13,884 nt of DNA, taken from NCBI GenBank assembly GCA_007132635.1, contig SLOG01000085.1, forward strand, positions 1-13,884, written 5' to 3'. Of the stretch, positions 12,121 to 13,884 are shown piece by piece (positions within the stretch are counted from its first letter, which is position 1; every line of letters starts with the position of its first letter). Below the pieces are notes generated by a model that was not told the DNA's origin, did not search any database, and saw nothing but the letters and a program-made list of their open reading frames with translations. The DNA comes from Limnochordia bacterium (GTDB taxonomy: Bacteria; Bacillota; Limnochordia; Darwinibacteriales; SLO01). The position numbers and the translations under genes were made by a program.

Positions 12121-13884
12121 CTACTCCTTCGTGCCGCGAACAGTGACAATTTCAAACGGCTGCAGCACTAGAGACACGCGTAGACCATCCTCTACGCTGA
12201 TCACATCCCGAACCTCACCCAATAGGTTGACCGTTTCGGCCTTTGCCAACCGTTCGGAAAAGATCAGCTCCACTTGTCCCCCGGCACCGGACGAATCATA
12301 GAGGCGCACACAGAGTTCCGAAAGAGCGTCGCCTGCCTTTACCGAAGAAACAACGATATTCGGATCCCCGGACGTCTCAAGCAGCGAGACCTCCTGGCCT
12401 GCCCTTGCAGTGGCACCAAACCGAGATGCAAGAGGCTGGTTAAGCTCAGCGGCCGCCTGCACGATGCCGGCTTGATCCCAACGTCCCGAGTAAGGCAGCA
12501 AACTGAAGTGCATCCTGTGCAGCCCATAATCCGGCAGCGGATCCGGGTCATAGGGGGAACGAACCAAGGAGAGACGCAAGCGACTGCCTAGGATGTCGCA
12601 GCCGTGTTTAGATTTGTTCATAACACTGAGGCCACCATGCGCGTCCTGCACGGCAGCGAATCGAAGCAGCGGCCGTTCCTGGCCGTTAGCAGCCCGTTCT
12701 TGTACACCGAAGGGGACCTCATAGAACGCGCTGCACGGTCCCATATCGCCTGTGAAACCGACCTTTAAGTTCGGCACACCCGCGGACCGACTGCCAATCT
12801 CGCGCCAATCCACAGTTGTGAAGAAGTCAATACGGGGAAGAGTCTGATAGAACACGATGTCCTGCTCAATGCATGAACTGCGAACGGTTTGTCTGACGGT
12901 AATCACAGTACACACAGGTCCGTGGGACTTCACGGATACTTCGGCACCACTAACCAAGTTCTCTTCACGAACGACAGCATCAATCAGCCACGCTGACATG
13001 GCATGCGGCCGTTCATCCTGCACCGAGAACACGTTCAATGCCAGATCAGGGCGAGATGAGGGCACATGCGTCATGGGATTGTCCAGACCATAGGCAGCAT
13101 AGTCGCGGTGCTGCTGCTTGTCATACAGAGACCCAATAATCCCCGAATCCTTCAGTATAAAGGCTTTATAGAACGGCGTATCTACTGCAAAACCTTCGTC
13201 GGTTTCCTTCACAGGCACAGCAGGCAGAACATCGCCTTCCTGGAGTGCATACACCCGATATCCACAAGCCGGCACATCAGCTGCGAACACGATTTCATCG
13301 CCGACATACTGCCCGGCCGTGATGGTCCCATCCACAGTCGTGAACGTAGGACTCGCCAGACGGGGGCCAGCGTATGGTATGCGAACAATATCCTGGCGCC
13401 TCCACGCTAGAGGATTCGCTGCGACTACTGCGTTTGACGGCTCTGAACCTACAGTTATGGCATCCCAAGCCGTCTCTAAGGCTTGGCGGATTGCCGTCTG
13501 TACCTCAGCAGCATCGGCAGCCGAGTCAGCGTAAGTCACCGGGATTCCCGAACCATCAAAGATATCATGAAACTGGTTGAATGCCGTCAGCTGCCAGGCT
13601 CGATCCAGCGTCTGGTTATGTGCTGTTTGGGACACAACCCCGAGTGTCTCAGCGGTCAACAGACCGTTCTCAGCGGAGCGGTTCTGTTCCTTGATGTCGA
13701 CATGAGTGGTGTAGCAGCCTTCAAAGATGAAGTTCATCTCTCCCTTATGCACAGGAAGATCAATCGCTTCGTTTTGCGCTGCTTCGGCGTAGCAGTCCAA
13801 ACGACTGAACTCAATGGTCGGCATCAGCGGGCGGTCCTTGATTCGCCGCACGCGATCAAGATCAGCTCTCGCCGGGCCACCCCC
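12121..13884 (-). CDS. Alpha-mannosidase, glycoside hydrolase family 38, C-terminal part, cut by the right window edge
   Basis: The frame is open from the right edge (13884) to a TAG at 12121 and gives 587 residues. GH38 enzymes have about 800-1,100, so the catalytic N-terminal part, including the Asp nucleophile, lies outside. Reading from the edge, the sequence goes GGGPARADLDRVRRIKD, then HKGEMNFIFEGCYTTHVDIK and NRSAENGLLTAE. Then comes AFNQFHDIFDGSGI, whose QFHD His is the family zinc ligand, so this is the end of the catalytic domain and the helical middle domain. The rest is the large beta-sandwich domain, with long stretches such as DIVFYQTLPRIDFFTTVDWRE and a C-terminal VLQPFEIVTVRG. 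The enzyme would release alpha-mannose from glycans. A GTG at 13851 is only an artefact of the edge. No signal peptide can be judged. Confidence 0.93.
   Translation of the reverse strand, partial: GGGPARADLDRVRRIKDRPLMPTIEFSRLDCYAEAAQNEAIDLPVHKGEMNFIFEGCYTTHVDIKEQNRSAENGLLTAETLGVVSQTAHNQTLDRAWQLTAFNQFHDIFDGSGIPVTYADSAADAAEVQTAIRQALETAWDAITVGSEPSNAVVAANPLAWRRQDIVRIPYAGPRLASPTFTTVDGTITAGQYVGDEIVFAADVPACGYRVYALQEGDVLPAVPVKETDEGFAVDTPFYKAFILKDSGIIGSLYDKQQHRDYAAYGLDNPMTHVPSSRPDLALNVFSVQDERPHAMSAWLIDAVVREENLVSGAEVSVKSHGPVCTVITVRQTVRSSCIEQDIVFYQTLPRIDFFTTVDWREIGSRSAGVPNLKVGFTGDMGPCSAFYEVPFGVQERAANGQERPLLRFAAVQDAHGGLSVMNKSKHGCDILGSRLRLSLVRSPYDPDPLPDYGLHRMHFSLLPYSGRWDQAGIVQAAAELNQPLASRFGATARAGQEVSLLETSGDPNIVVSSVKAGDALSELCVRLYDSSGAGGQVELIFSERLAKAETVNLLGEVRDVISVEDGLRVSLVLQPFEIVTVRGTKE

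Noticed and set aside
1..13884. CRISPR array, tRNA genes, insertion sequences or integrase genes
   Set aside because: Reading both strands by eye showed no regularly spaced repeats, no cloverleaf-like sequence and no transposase or recombinase motif. A low-copy or degenerate element could still be missed without a search.

Overview
The window looks like a chromosomal segment of a Gram-positive Bacillota (Firmicutes) bacterium. Supporting signs are strong AGGAGG-type ribosome binding sites, TTG and GTG starts, a small CspA/CspB-type cold-shock protein and gene families typical of that phylum. The genus cannot be read from the sequence. No rRNA, tRNA, CRISPR array, transposase, phage structural gene or replication origin was seen, and no gene-free stretch exceeds 300 bases.

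Layout. (1) Positions 1-1465, minus strand: a broken aldo/keto reductase gene followed by a major facilitator transporter that runs off the left edge. (2) 1588-1980, minus strand: a monocistronic cold-shock gene with its own terminator, a roughly 110-nt leader and a recognisable promoter. (3) 2098-6971, plus strand: a six-gene, tightly spaced, operon-like run. It encodes an SDR oxidoreductase, a D-2-hydroxyacid dehydrogenase, L-arabinose isomerase (araA), a cytosolic CBM9-like carbohydrate-binding protein, a RidA/YjgF-like protein and a DUF1874 protein. The last belongs to the AcrIII-1/Crn2 ring-nuclease family. (4) 6985-7473, minus strand: an unrecognised secreted protein. (5) 7560-9342, plus strand: a small membrane protein, a Nudix hydrolase and a Gfo/Idh/MocA dehydrogenase. 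(6) 9332-11077, minus strand: a CofE-like gamma-glutamyl ligase family gene and a PAP2 phosphatase. (7) 11248-12054, plus strand: a nitrilase-superfamily amidohydrolase. (8) 12121-13884, minus strand: the C-terminal part of a GH38 alpha-mannosidase, cut by the right edge.

The theme is sugar metabolism: an alpha-mannosidase, an isomerase, several sugar-type oxidoreductases, a carbohydrate-binding protein and a transporter. The central operon is odd. L-arabinose isomerase has no kinase (araB) or epimerase (araD) beside it. It sits instead with two NAD(P)-dependent dehydrogenases, a RidA-like protein and a DUF1874 protein that keeps the His/Arg/Glu residues known from cyclic-tetra-adenylate ring nucleases. 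That last gene is the most interesting item here, because nothing in the window links it to a CRISPR locus, plasmid or phage. The second notable item is the aldo/keto reductase pseudogene. It has lost about 60 codons covering three of its four catalytic residues and is frameshifted at the junction.
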